Assembly (NCBI RefSeq): GCF_009295515.1 | Contig: NZ_RQVV01000037.1 | Coordinates: forward strand, 43,022 to 107,021 | Direction: 5' to 3' | Source: Erwinia endophytica | Lineage (GTDB): Bacteria > Pseudomonadota > Gammaproteobacteria > Enterobacterales > Enterobacteriaceae | Length of the DNA stretch: 64,000 nucleotides | In this document: positions 54,301 to 60,550 of the stretch, piece by piece | Position numbering within the stretch: position 1 is the stretch's first letter | How the letters are laid out: every line of letters begins with the position of its first letter | Position numbers and translations under genes: made by a program | The notes under the pieces: generated by a model | What the model was told of the DNA's origin: nothing | Seen by the model: only the letters and a program-made list of their open reading frames with translations | Databases searched by the model: none

Positions 54301-57177
54301 GGCCTGACGGTTAAAGGCTCCGACCTGCTGGCCGGTAACGATTTGAGCCTGACCGGCAGGGAAGTGAATATTCTGGCGGCAGAGAACCAGAGCAGCCAGA
54401 CCCATCGCGTGGAACAGAAACAGAGCGGCCTGACGCTGGCGCTCTCCGGTACCGCGGGCAGCGCCCTCAACACGGCGGTCACCAGCGCCCGGGATGCCGG
54501 CAGGGAAAACAGTGGCAGACTGGCCGCCCTGCAGGGAATGAAAGCCGCGCTGAACGGCGTCAGCGCCAGCCAGGCGGTTCGGCTTGATGAGGCCGCGGGC
54601 AACAACCCGACCAACAACAACACGGCTGGTCTGAGCCTGTCTTATGGCAGTCAGTCTTCCAAATCGCAGAGCGCGTATACGGCGAATACACAACAGGGAA
54701 GCTCGCTGACAGCCGGCAATAACCTGAGTATCACCGCCACCGGCAACGGTACCAAAGGTCAGGACGGCGATATCAACGTCCAGGGAAGCCAGCTCCAGGC
54801 CGGTAATGACCTGTTGTTGTCGGCAAACCGCGATGTTAACCTCTTCTCGGCGCAGGAGAGCGACAGCACACGCAGCACCAACAGCAGTAAAGGCGCCTCA
54901 GCCGGCGTGGGGATTGGCGTCGGTAGCGGAGGCTGGGGCGGCAGCGTGTCAGCCAGCGTGAATTCCGCCAAAGGCCACGAAAATGCCGACAGTCTCAGCC
55001 ATGTGGAAACCCAGGTCAGTGCCGGTAATCAGGTGACGATAATCAGCGGACGGGACACCACTCTCACCGGCGCCCAGGTGACGGGGGACACGGTGAAAGC
55101 CAGTGTGGGACGCAACCTGACACTGACCAGTGAGCAGGACAGCGTCAGCTACGATGCGAAACAAAAGAGCGCCGGGGGCAGCATCAGTGCCACAGGCGGC
55201 AATGCTTCCGTCAACCTCAGCCAGGAAAAGATGCACAGCAACTGGCAGGCGGTACAGGAGCAGACCGGCATTTTCGCCGGAGCGGACGGCTTTGATGTCA
55301 CAGTGGGTGAACATACCCAGCTCAACGGCGCGGTCATTGGCTCGACGGCGACGGCGGATAAGAATAAACTTGATACCGGTACGCTGGGCTTCAGCGATAT
55401 TGAAAACAAAGCCGACTACAGCGTTGAACAGCAAAGTGCAGGTATCAGCACGGGCGGTGGCATTGCCGGTCAGTTTACCGGGAATATGGCCAACAGCCTG
55501 CTGGTCGGGACCAACGGCAGCGACAGCGCCCGTTCCACCACCCACTCCGCCGTGAGTGAAGGCACCGTCACTATCCGTGACCCGGCAAATCAGCAACAGG
55601 ATGTGGCGGAACTGAGTCGCGACGTTGAAAACGCCAATCCGGGACTGGCTGAAATCTTTGATAAAGAGAAAGAGCAGAACCGGCTGAAAGAAGCACAGCT
55701 GATAGGGGAAATCGGCAGCCAGGTCAGTGATATCGCACGGACGGAAGGTGCTATCGCAGCGACAAAAGCCGCGAACAAGAAGATGAAGGATGTCACGCCG
55801 GAGCAGTTGAAAGCGGCAGAGGCAGACTGGCGTAAAGCCAATCCGGGCAAAGTGCCGACTTCTGACGATATCAGCGGCCAGGCCTGGCAAACGCTTTATA
55901 ACCAGGCGTTCACGGAAAGCGGATTCGGCACCGGCGGCAAAGTACAGCAGGCTATTCAGGCGGCCACCGCTGCGGTACAGGGTCTGGCGGGTGGCGACCT
56001 GGCGAAAGCCCTGGCAGGCGGCTCTGCGCCGTATATTGCCAATATTATCGGTAACAGTGGACTGGATGATGCCAGTAAGGTACTGGCCCATGCGGCGGTC
56101 AACGCGGCACTTGCAGCAGCCCAGGGTAATAATGCGCTGGTTGGTGCGACAGGCGCAGCCACGGCTGAAATGGTCGGGATGATAGCGGTAAATGCCTACG
56201 GTAAACCGGTCAGCGAACTGTCTGAGACCGAGAAGCAGACGGTCAGTGCGCTGGCAACGCTGGCGGCAGGTCTGGCAGGCGGGTTGACTGGCAACAGTAC
56301 AGCGGATGCTGTTGCGGGAGCTCAGGCAGGGCAAACCACCGTGACCAATAATCTGCTTGGTGCAACCTCCTCCGATAAGCTCGACAAAGTCGTGGAGAAA
56401 ATCAAACAGGGCGACAGGTCTTTAGCCGCCGCTAATGAACTGATCCAGCTGGAAAACGCCGATAAACGCAGTGATGCGCTGGTCTCTAAATTTACCTCAG
56501 ATCCTTCCCAAATGAGCAGTTCGGAACAGGCTGAACTGGCTGCTTATCTGCGGGTTTATGCTTTCGAAATGGAACAGGAATATGGCACAGCCGTGGCGCA
56601 GGAGCTGGTAAAAGGATTGTTGTCAGGCCAGGATTATATAAAACGTAATCCTGACTCAGAAGCCATGTCGCAGGCGCAGACCATTATGAATACTTGGGGT
56701 TATCACAAATCCAATGCCAGTATCGGCGACTCTGTGCTGATATTTGGTAGCAGCGTCCTTGGCACCACGATAAAAGAAGGGATGGCGCTGAATGCGGCGA
56801 TTGGTGTTGGAGTTAACTCTGCCGCCCAGTTCAGCGGAAAAGATCCGTTTAGTTATGTTGATGCGATTATGGCCGGAGTGACGGCGGCAGCGACAACAGG
56901 AAAAGGTATCGGTGCATCAGCCGGAATTAATATGGGCGGCGCTGCGATTGGGAGCGGAATTAAAGGGGAAGATCCTACCAATTCGGTTATTGGAACTGGA
57001 TTAGGTTCCGTGCTTGGTGGCAGTACAGGTAAGGTTATATCTGGAGCTTTAGGATCCTCTGTAAAAGAGGGAACAGCAGATATTATTAGCAATATTGGAG
57101 GATCAATTACCAGCGAGGCTGTCGGGAATACAGTAAAAGGAACGCTTGATGAAGCTGATAAATCCGTTAAAAAGTAA
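48373..57177 (+). CDS. cdiA: CdiA/FhaB-type contact-dependent inhibition effector
   Basis: A 2934-residue secreted filament. The extended signal peptide (MNKNLYRIVFNKARGMLMVV...) ends near residue 69. The TPS domain follows (about 70-300, motif NPAGITCNGCGFIN). FHA-1 repeats run to about 1150 and include three 42-residue tandem units at 734-859. A central region (about 1200-1620, tyrosine-rich YEYQYERTI) may hold the receptor-binding part. FHA-2 repeats run to about 2400. The pretoxin region starts at EIFDKEKEQNRLKEAQ (2427). Instead of VENN it has TVTNNLLG near 2655. The C-terminal toxin is Gly/Ala-rich and hydrophobic, and its last 70 residues (after GEDPTNSV) differ from the orphan copy. 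A membrane-damaging action is inferred. cdiI overlaps its 3' end. Confidence 0.93.
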   Translation: MNKNLYRIVFNKARGMLMVVGELATSAHGTASPSSAPCQMLPCRICTLSRLQLALLLSLGCISQAASAAVVADGQAPGNQQPTIISSANGTPQINIQTPSSGGVSRNLYSQFDVDNKGVVLNNSHANTQTQIAGMISGNGNLARGEAKVILNEVNARNASQLNGMIEVAGQKAQVVIANPAGITCNGCGFINAHRATLTTGQVQMNNGLITGYEVNSGEIVIQGAGMDSSLQDRTDLIARAVKVNAGIWANELNVTAGRNTVDADHQGVTARSSDDSSAPALAIDVAALGGMYANKIRLLGTEHGVGVHNAGNIGAVAGDVVVNADGSISNSGSINASKNLQLTTQRQLENSGKIYAAGNTDATAKGRLSNSGIIAASNNTTLNAATLTSSSTAALAAGMNSDGTLGSAGNLTLNSQGELKVNGQAAATSQLTATGTALDFSGSQTFGNDVTLQASSGSLNTSNATVAATHHFSASAHTAINNDGGKISAETLNLKGGSLSSQQGLIQQLGADNLQLSFTDGLNMSGGSLLTNGKLDLDGGQLVLDDATVQANQLSITADSLSHRRGNTVQTGNGDLSVTVNGLLDNQQGRMTTNGNLQLTAASLNNQQGSLITAQNGELQIKTQEQLNNQQGMIAAAQNLSLYSAGLNNAGGLLQSSADMTLALADGDLNNRDSGSNGGILSQGALTIESGNIDNTAGFIGAGSEVSLTGLSLINQQGTLSSNAGLNLTTYTLNNQSGWVQAGTDLNLDTRGNALSNTSGVVSAGQSLTLLTGALNNQSGHVQAGSNLNLNTLGNSLDNTSGVLSASQSLTLLTGALDNQSGHVQAGSDLSLNTHGNTLNNISGVVSAGNTLTLLTGALLNASGQLISSGRLLLNTQGQLLDNSSGTIAASGDTQLDSGTLSNSGGQIQIVGNALINAAGASLDNTSGLIRGGQSLSLTSNQLINHDTLSENTGIEGQSVTLTSAIIDNSEGAIRANDLLDITSNHTLNNSNGLFSSASQLNINGGNSLAFTNTTGTLIGGSALNLSAFSLSGDGRVLSQNTMTLVLQQAFFNQGQVIANGDMNFSTVNELVNQSLIQAGGVLNLQAAELDNQQSAEISAEENHLLISGNVTNRGLLDGGLTHISSSTLTNSGTGRLYGDHIALQTGTLHNLAENGTAATIAARDQLDIAAGVINNHEHGLIYSAGDLAIGGTLDGNWRASGKASVFNNHSATLESAGDMTLDIGEINNINDHLVTEVVVVEQSSHHEAVLSSATTRYDWDDVDTSTSNKYGVHAAIMPDGSSGRTFYEYQYERTITETQVTESDPGQIMAGGNLTINSDQVNNHDSRIVAGGLLSGVIGELNNIATLGERVISDIGTQIRWYAKKKSGGAFGGTKTSQGKDYSDYQPDDIIQTIDLQTLAWQGNTAISSSGTTIGERDAAGITVNIIHAGDITADTSQTPLTPPPGQRVEIVPPDSDDNTVIRMITPNTKLPDNSLYQLHPDSDVSFLIETDPRFTNNKQWLGSDYMQTQLTQDPNNVLKRLGDGFYEQQLIRQQVVALTGNRFLSGYNNDEEQFKTLMDNGVTFGKAFNLTIGVALTAQQMSQLTSDMVWLVKQTVTLPDGTTQEVLVPQLYARVKSGDLDGSGALLAGNNLSLSVSNDLTNSGNISGREVTQLTAENLNNSGFIGGDNVSLLARSDINNTGGILQGNSSLTAVAGRDINSISTLGGSPDNITFDRLAGIYVQNDNGTLALQALNNINLTATQISNNGEGGQTQIIAGNDLNLNTVTTTHSENGNWGKGNDRSLTQSTDIGSQITGNGDVVLAASHDLNARAATVSAEDSLSVIAGNDLNITSGSTSYHLTENSHQTSGGLLSRKSVTTHDEVQNQSAVSSNFDGDSVTLQAGHDLNIIGSNVAGTHDVALAAGNDLTITTAEETREETHLRKEKKSGLSGTGGIGVTAGTSRLKVTDDASSLSSLGSTVGSSQGNVSLSAGNGLTVKGSDLLAGNDLSLTGREVNILAAENQSSQTHRVEQKQSGLTLALSGTAGSALNTAVTSARDAGRENSGRLAALQGMKAALNGVSASQAVRLDEAAGNNPTNNNTAGLSLSYGSQSSKSQSAYTANTQQGSSLTAGNNLSITATGNGTKGQDGDINVQGSQLQAGNDLLLSANRDVNLFSAQESDSTRSTNSSKGASAGVGIGVGSGGWGGSVSASVNSAKGHENADSLSHVETQVSAGNQVTIISGRDTTLTGAQVTGDTVKASVGRNLTLTSEQDSVSYDAKQKSAGGSISATGGNASVNLSQEKMHSNWQAVQEQTGIFAGADGFDVTVGEHTQLNGAVIGSTATADKNKLDTGTLGFSDIENKADYSVEQQSAGISTGGGIAGQFTGNMANSLLVGTNGSDSARSTTHSAVSEGTVTIRDPANQQQDVAELSRDVENANPGLAEIFDKEKEQNRLKEAQLIGEIGSQVSDIARTEGAIAATKAANKKMKDVTPEQLKAAEADWRKANPGKVPTSDDISGQAWQTLYNQAFTESGFGTGGKVQQAIQAATAAVQGLAGGDLAKALAGGSAPYIANIIGNSGLDDASKVLAHAAVNAALAAAQGNNALVGATGAATAEMVGMIAVNAYGKPVSELSETEKQTVSALATLAAGLAGGLTGNSTADAVAGAQAGQTTVTNNLLGATSSDKLDKVVEKIKQGDRSLAAANELIQLENADKRSDALVSKFTSDPSQMSSSEQAELAAYLRVYAFEMEQEYGTAVAQELVKGLLSGQDYIKRNPDSEAMSQAQTIMNTWGYHKSNASIGDSVLIFGSSVLGTTIKEGMALNAAIGVGVNSAAQFSGKDPFSYVDAIMAGVTAAATTGKGIGASAGINMGGAAIGSGIKGEDPTNSVIGTGLGSVLGGSTGKVISGALGSSVKEGTADIISNIGGSITSEAVGNTVKGTLDEADKSVKK
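50572..50949 (+). repeat. Three tandem 126-bp units within cdiA
   Basis: Units start at 50572, 50698 and 50824, each encoding 42 residues of the pattern NNQSG-VQAGS-LNLNT-GN-L-NTSGVVSAG. They are near-identical in DNA, unlike the diverged FHA repeats on either side, so they probably arose by recent duplication and could vary in number. Confidence 0.85.
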
Positions 57178-57433
57178 CCATAGTGTCAATTTAAACATCC
57201 TCACCATGCTAATAATACGTTGTATTGTATGTATTTTTTTTATGGCAATGGTAGGCTGTCTTCTTGGCAGATTAATAGTGTTTTTAAAAGCCGATATTTT
57301 ACTTTTTGATTGGGAAAAGGATGTTTTTTATTCTTTAAAAGTAGGTGCTTCCGCAGGTACGTTAGCTGGGATCGGCATTTGGATAAAAGCCAAGCTGCAA
57401 GAGCGAAAAGATAAAAAATCATCAGTCAAATAG
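57149..57433 (+). CDS. cdiI: Putative CdiI immunity protein 1 (membrane)
   Basis: A 94-residue protein with two hydrophobic segments (about 18-45 and 66-82) and a Lys-rich end, so an inner-membrane protein. ATG 57149 has an AAAGGA Shine-Dalgarno seven bases upstream and overlaps the cdiA stop by 29 bases, typical of toxin-immunity pairs. The motif DWEKDVFYSLKVGA...GIGIW recurs in immunity proteins 3 and 4. By position it neutralises the CdiA tip. It was not recognised by sequence as a named family. A terminator follows. Confidence 0.75.
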   Translation: MKLINPLKSNHSVNLNILTMLIIRCIVCIFFMAMVGCLLGRLIVFLKADILLFDWEKDVFYSLKVGASAGTLAGIGIWIKAKLQERKDKKSSVK

Positions 57434-57436
57434 ATC

Positions 57437-57470
57437 AAAGCTCCCGGCCCAATCGAGCCGGGAGCTTTTT
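57437..57470 (+). terminator. Cassette-end hairpin 1 (terminator of cdiBAI)
   Basis: A 12-bp stem AAAGCTCCCGGC/GCCGGGAGCTTT with loop CCAATCGA, followed by five T, starts four bases after the immunity gene. The same CCCGGC-loop-GCCGGG design recurs after cassettes 2 and 3. Confidence 0.9.
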
Positions 57471-57511
57471 ACCTGCCGATCACACCTTAGCCAGCCGGAT
57501 GATCAACTGTC

Positions 57512-58045
57512 CGCGCTCCACCGGAAGAGATTAACGCAGCGCTGAGTAAGAATGCTAAAGGTGATTTACCGGAAGGCGCAAATATTACCAAAGTCATTGT
57601 TGACGGATATAAAGATGGCGTGCTGATTGCTGGAGCCGCTTATTTAGGTCCGGCAGCAAGTACTGGTAAAGTTGTGGCAGGCGGTACAATAGCGGAAATT
57701 GCTAACGGTACTTATCAGTGGTTCGATATCAACAGTGAAAAGAACCAAAGCTTGCCAGAAAATTAGCAGAAGACTTGGGATTACTGGGGAAGCGCATCGT
57801 CTGCTGTGACTGGGGCGCTTGCACCAGGACGTGACATCTGGCAAAACGTTGGCATAGCGGTAGGTGGCGCGGTGTTTACTGACGGGCCTAACATAGGAGC
57901 TGTTGGTGGCGCAGCTTTAGGGGCTTGGGCTGGAGGAAAGTTCGGGGAGTTAGCCCCCTTCCCTGGAGAAGTAAATGATCTGTTTGGTGGCATCGGGGGA
58001 GAAATAATAAGCAATAAAATTAAGGATAAAGTTAATGAAAATTAA
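57512..58045 (+). pseudogene. Orphan CdiA C-terminal toxin, cassette 2, with amber codon
   Basis: A cdiA 3' fragment without start, signal or TPS domain. It opens with the last pretoxin residues PEEINAALSKNAKGDLP, also found in cassette 3. A toxin region follows (EGANITKVIVDGYKDG ... ANGTYQWFDINSEKNQ). A single TAG at 57764 interrupts it; the same frame continues as QKTWDYWGSASSAVTGAL to the end KIKDKVNEN. The downstream part is Gly-rich and contains NDLFGGIGGEIIS, matching the shared C-terminal signature. Silent as it stands; it could be read only after recombination into cdiA. The stop might be a point mutation from a Gln codon. Confidence 0.8.
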
Positions 58046-58310
58046 AAATGGCCAGAAGAAAGCAACTTTTACTGTTTTTTTCTTAAGCACAATTTATTAT
58101 ATCTTTTGCTTTTTCGCATTTATCTTCTTGGTTAACAACGTAATTATCGAGTTAATTATCTCAGGGGAAATTGATTTTTCCAAAAGATCTTTGAGCTACC
58201 TATCCGTTGTTAGTTTAATTATTGGGATAGCAGCAGGAGCAAGAGTATGGATCTTTGCCAAAATAGACGAGCGTAAAGCCCGCAAATCTCCACCATCCGA
58301 TCCGCAGTAA
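58035..58310 (+). CDS. Putative orphan CdiI immunity protein 2 (membrane)
   Basis: A 91-residue protein with two hydrophobic segments (about 12-38 and 58-76) and a charged end KIDERKARK. It overlaps the toxin 2 stop by 11 bases and has an AAGGA Shine-Dalgarno. Layout resembles immunity 1 but the sequence is more distant: DFSKRSLSYLSVVS aligns loosely with the W-DV-S-K segment, and ARVWIFAK with GIWIKAK. Intact, although its toxin is interrupted. Promoter not evident; it may be expressed by readthrough. Confidence 0.7.
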   Translation: MKIKNGQKKATFTVFFLSTIYYIFCFFAFIFLVNNVIIELIISGEIDFSKRSLSYLSVVSLIIGIAAGARVWIFAKIDERKARKSPPSDPQ

Positions 58311-58316
58311 ACCACG

Positions 58317-58339
58317 ACCCCGGCCAATCGAGCCGGGGT
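58317..58339 (+). repeat. Cassette-end hairpin 2
   Basis: The stem ACCCCGGC/GCCGGGGT with loop CAATCGA, seven bases after immunity gene 2. Loop and inner stem match hairpin 1, but there is no T-run, so termination is doubtful. Confidence 0.75.
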
Positions 58340-58379
58340 ACACGGAAACGATTCATTTTTATACATTGTTAATCAAGGA

Positions 58380-58946
58380 ATGATTTATGAAGTACTGAGA
58401 AAACTATTTTTCATTATTACTCGTGATTTTTTATCTGGCTGTCAACTTGATGTGAGACGTTCACTGGAAGATTATAATGGAGTTGATGCAGCTAAAATAA
58501 GAGTTCTGGACAAAGGAGTTCTCAGTGTGGTCTCTTATGAACAGGAGGGTGATTGTTATAAAGAAACTGAGACCCGAAAACTCACCTCAGCCTTTCACCT
58601 GTCAGTGCTAAGTTCTGCTGATTATAGTACTGAATTTACAAAAAAAATCAATATGCAATCCCCAAACAGCTTTGGTAATAAAAAAGTAAAAGAATACGCA
58701 ATAAGACCAGATGAACACCTTATTATTATTAACCGAACAACCGATAGTGATCGTTATGGTAACAATATAAATTATGAAAAAAGCACTCGCTTTATACCTG
58801 AAAAAAATCACGAGTATGAGATTTATACTGAAAAACCAGAGATTATAAAAAGTGCCGGGAATATCATAGTCAATGATGTAACCACACATGAAAGTATAAA
58901 AGTATGGAATGATAAAATCTGTCAGAAAAAAGGCTTTTTTTCTTGA
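58380..58946 (+). CDS. Unrecognised lipoprotein-like protein between cassettes 2 and 3
   Basis: A 188-residue, AT-rich open frame. The N-terminus RKLFFIITRDFLSGCQLD has a hydrophobic stretch and a lipobox-like LSGC (Cys 21), followed by a soluble domain (DVRRSLEDYNG, FIPEKNHEYEIY). The Shine-Dalgarno AAGGA is better spaced for an ATG at 58387 in another frame that stops at once, so the 5' end may be frameshifted. The 3' end runs into the cdiA repeat at 58944, which supplies the stop, so the C-terminus may be truncated too. It could be a leftover immunity or surface lipoprotein; I do not recognise it. Confidence 0.45.
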   Translation: MIYEVLRKLFFIITRDFLSGCQLDVRRSLEDYNGVDAAKIRVLDKGVLSVVSYEQEGDCYKETETRKLTSAFHLSVLSSADYSTEFTKKINMQSPNSFGNKKVKEYAIRPDEHLIIINRTTDSDRYGNNINYEKSTRFIPEKNHEYEIYTEKPEIIKSAGNIIVNDVTTHESIKVWNDKICQKKGFFS

Positions 58947-60263
58947 AATCTTTGATAAAGAGAAAGAGCAGAACCGGCTGAAAGAAGCACAGCTGATAGG
59001 GGAAATCGGGGTTCAGGTTGGGGATATTGCACGGACGGAAGGTGCTATCCGCGCGACAAACGCCGGCAAGGCGGAGCTTGAGAAGAAAGGTATCAGCGAG
59101 CCGGGAGCGGGTGCCACGGAGGAAGACCGGGCGAACTACAACGCTCAACTGACGGCAACGGACAGCTACAAAGCGGCCCAGCAACAATGGGGAACCGGCA
59201 GCGCCATCCAGCAGGCCATCCAGGCCGCCACCGCGGCGGTACAGGGTCTGGCGGGTGGCGACCTGGCGAAGGCCATAGCGGGCGGTTCCGCGCCGTATCT
59301 GGCGGAAGTTATCCATAATATGACCACCGATCCGGCAACGGGCAAGGTCAACGCCGAAGCCAACCTGATGGCCCATGCCGTTCTGGGCGCGGTGGTGGCG
59401 CAAATCAACGGCAACAGCACGCTGGCCGGAGCCGCAGGGGCAACCACTGGTGAGCTTATCGCCCAGCAGCTCTACCCGGGGGTTAAACGGGAAAACCTGA
59501 GCGAGGACCAGAGGCAGACCATCAGCGCACTGGCCACCCTGGCGGCGGGTCTGGCAGGCGGCGCTGTGGGCGACAGCACTGCTGATGTGGTCGCTGGTGC
59601 GCAGGCCGGGAAGAACTCTTCCAATAACAACAACCTCTCACTGCCCAGTGGTCTGGCGGATTATGGCCAGGCCGCCTCAACACTGGGAACGTCAATGACT
59701 GATGCCAGAGCAACACCGGAAGAGATTAACGCAGCGCTGAGTAAGAATGCTAAAGGTGATTTACCAGCGAACCAGAATCCGGCCTCGGGACTTTTAACAG
59801 CATGGGGGGGGGAATGTCCACTGTAGCTGCGCCCGTACTTTTGCCCTCCGGTGCAACGGCAGGAAGTATCCTGGCAGGCGGAGCTATCAGTGGTGCGGCC
59901 AATGTCAGTAATCAGATTGCGGGCGGTGGCCCGGTAAGCATAACCGATGCACTGATAGCGGCGGGTTCAGGGGCCGTTACGCAGGGTAAAGGGTTCTGGT
60001 TCACTGAAGCAGCAAGTATTACGGGTGCGTATGCGGGAGCCAAGTTACAGGGGAAAGATGCACTTCCGGTTGTAGCAGGGGCCGCTATTGGTACTGCAAT
60101 TGGTGCAGGCGGAGGCAAGGTTGTAGGAATTGGGAATAAATATTTCCCTATCGTCTCAGATAAAACAGCGGATATCGCTGGAGCTATTGGCGGTTCTGTA
60201 ATTAGCGAAGCTACAGGAAGTAAAGTTGAAGATAAGTTAAAGGATAATGGGGATAACAAATGA
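58944..60263 (+). pseudogene. Orphan CdiA pretoxin-toxin, cassette 3, out of frame at a G tract
   Basis: A second displaced cdiA 3' end. The first bases are identical to cdiA from 55651 (EIFDKEKEQNRLKEAQLIGEIG). The pretoxin then diverges (GISEPGAGATEEDR, VKRENLSEDQRQ), with SSNNNN where VENN would be. The frame from 58909 reaches PASGLLTAWGG and stops at 59827 just after a run of nine G. The downstream toxin (STVAAPVLLPSGATAG ... DIAGAIGGSVISEATGS) is in another frame through 60263. Ten G would join them. No start or signal is present. The toxin ends in an ATGA overlap with its immunity gene. Confidence 0.8.
59804..59812 (+). repeat. G9 homopolymer inside cassette 3
   Basis: Nine consecutive G at the pretoxin/toxin junction. 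One extra G (or loss of two) would restore a continuous frame AWGGGMSTVAAP. Tracts of this kind change length by slippage during replication. Confidence 0.85.
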
Positions 60264-60520
60264 CACCTAATACTTATGGTTTAAAATCTCTTTTTATTTT
60301 GCTGGCAACTTTTATCGTTACTATGACTCTTGCTTTTTTGTCGGGTTGCTTATGTGCTGCAATTTTGGTTTATTTTAAAAATGGCTCTTTCATTTTTGGC
60401 TGGCATGAGGATGTACTTTTTTCAATTAAAAGAGGTATCGTGGTGGGAATCCCTACAGCAGTAGGTATCTGGCTTTTATCCAAGATGAAAGACAAGGGAC
60501 TTCCCCGTAATTCTCAGTAG
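60260..60520 (+). CDS. Putative orphan CdiI immunity protein 3 (membrane)
   Basis: An 86-residue protein with two membrane segments (about 9-35 and 57-74) and the motif GWHEDVLFSIKRG...AVGIW shared with immunity protein 1. Its start overlaps the toxin 3 stop as ATGA. Intact. By position it pairs with toxin 3. A hairpin of the CCCGGC type follows six bases after the stop. Confidence 0.75.
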   Translation: MTPNTYGLKSLFILLATFIVTMTLAFLSGCLCAAILVYFKNGSFIFGWHEDVLFSIKRGIVVGIPTAVGIWLLSKMKDKGLPRNSQ

Positions 60521-60526
60521 ATATGA

Positions 60527-60548
60527 ATCCCGGCCACCGAGCCGGGAT
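60527..60548 (+). repeat. Cassette-end hairpin 3
   Basis: The stem ATCCCGGC/GCCGGGAT with loop CACCGA. It directly precedes the next cdiA-derived segment, which begins within three bases. No T-run. Confidence 0.75.
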
Positions 60549-60550
60549 CC

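Noticed and set aside
54949..56334. A 461-codon open frame on the minus strand inside cdiA, and similar long antisense frames at 53299-54141, 52015-52719 and 48544-49299
   Set aside because: They mirror the GC-rich, repeat-rich cdiA coding strand, show no domains and have no ribosome sites; cdiA itself is clearly coding.
57806..58045. An independent 79-residue protein starting at GTG 57806
   Set aside because: It is in the same frame as the toxin fragment before the amber codon, so it is better explained as the rest of toxin 2; no good ribosome site is visible.
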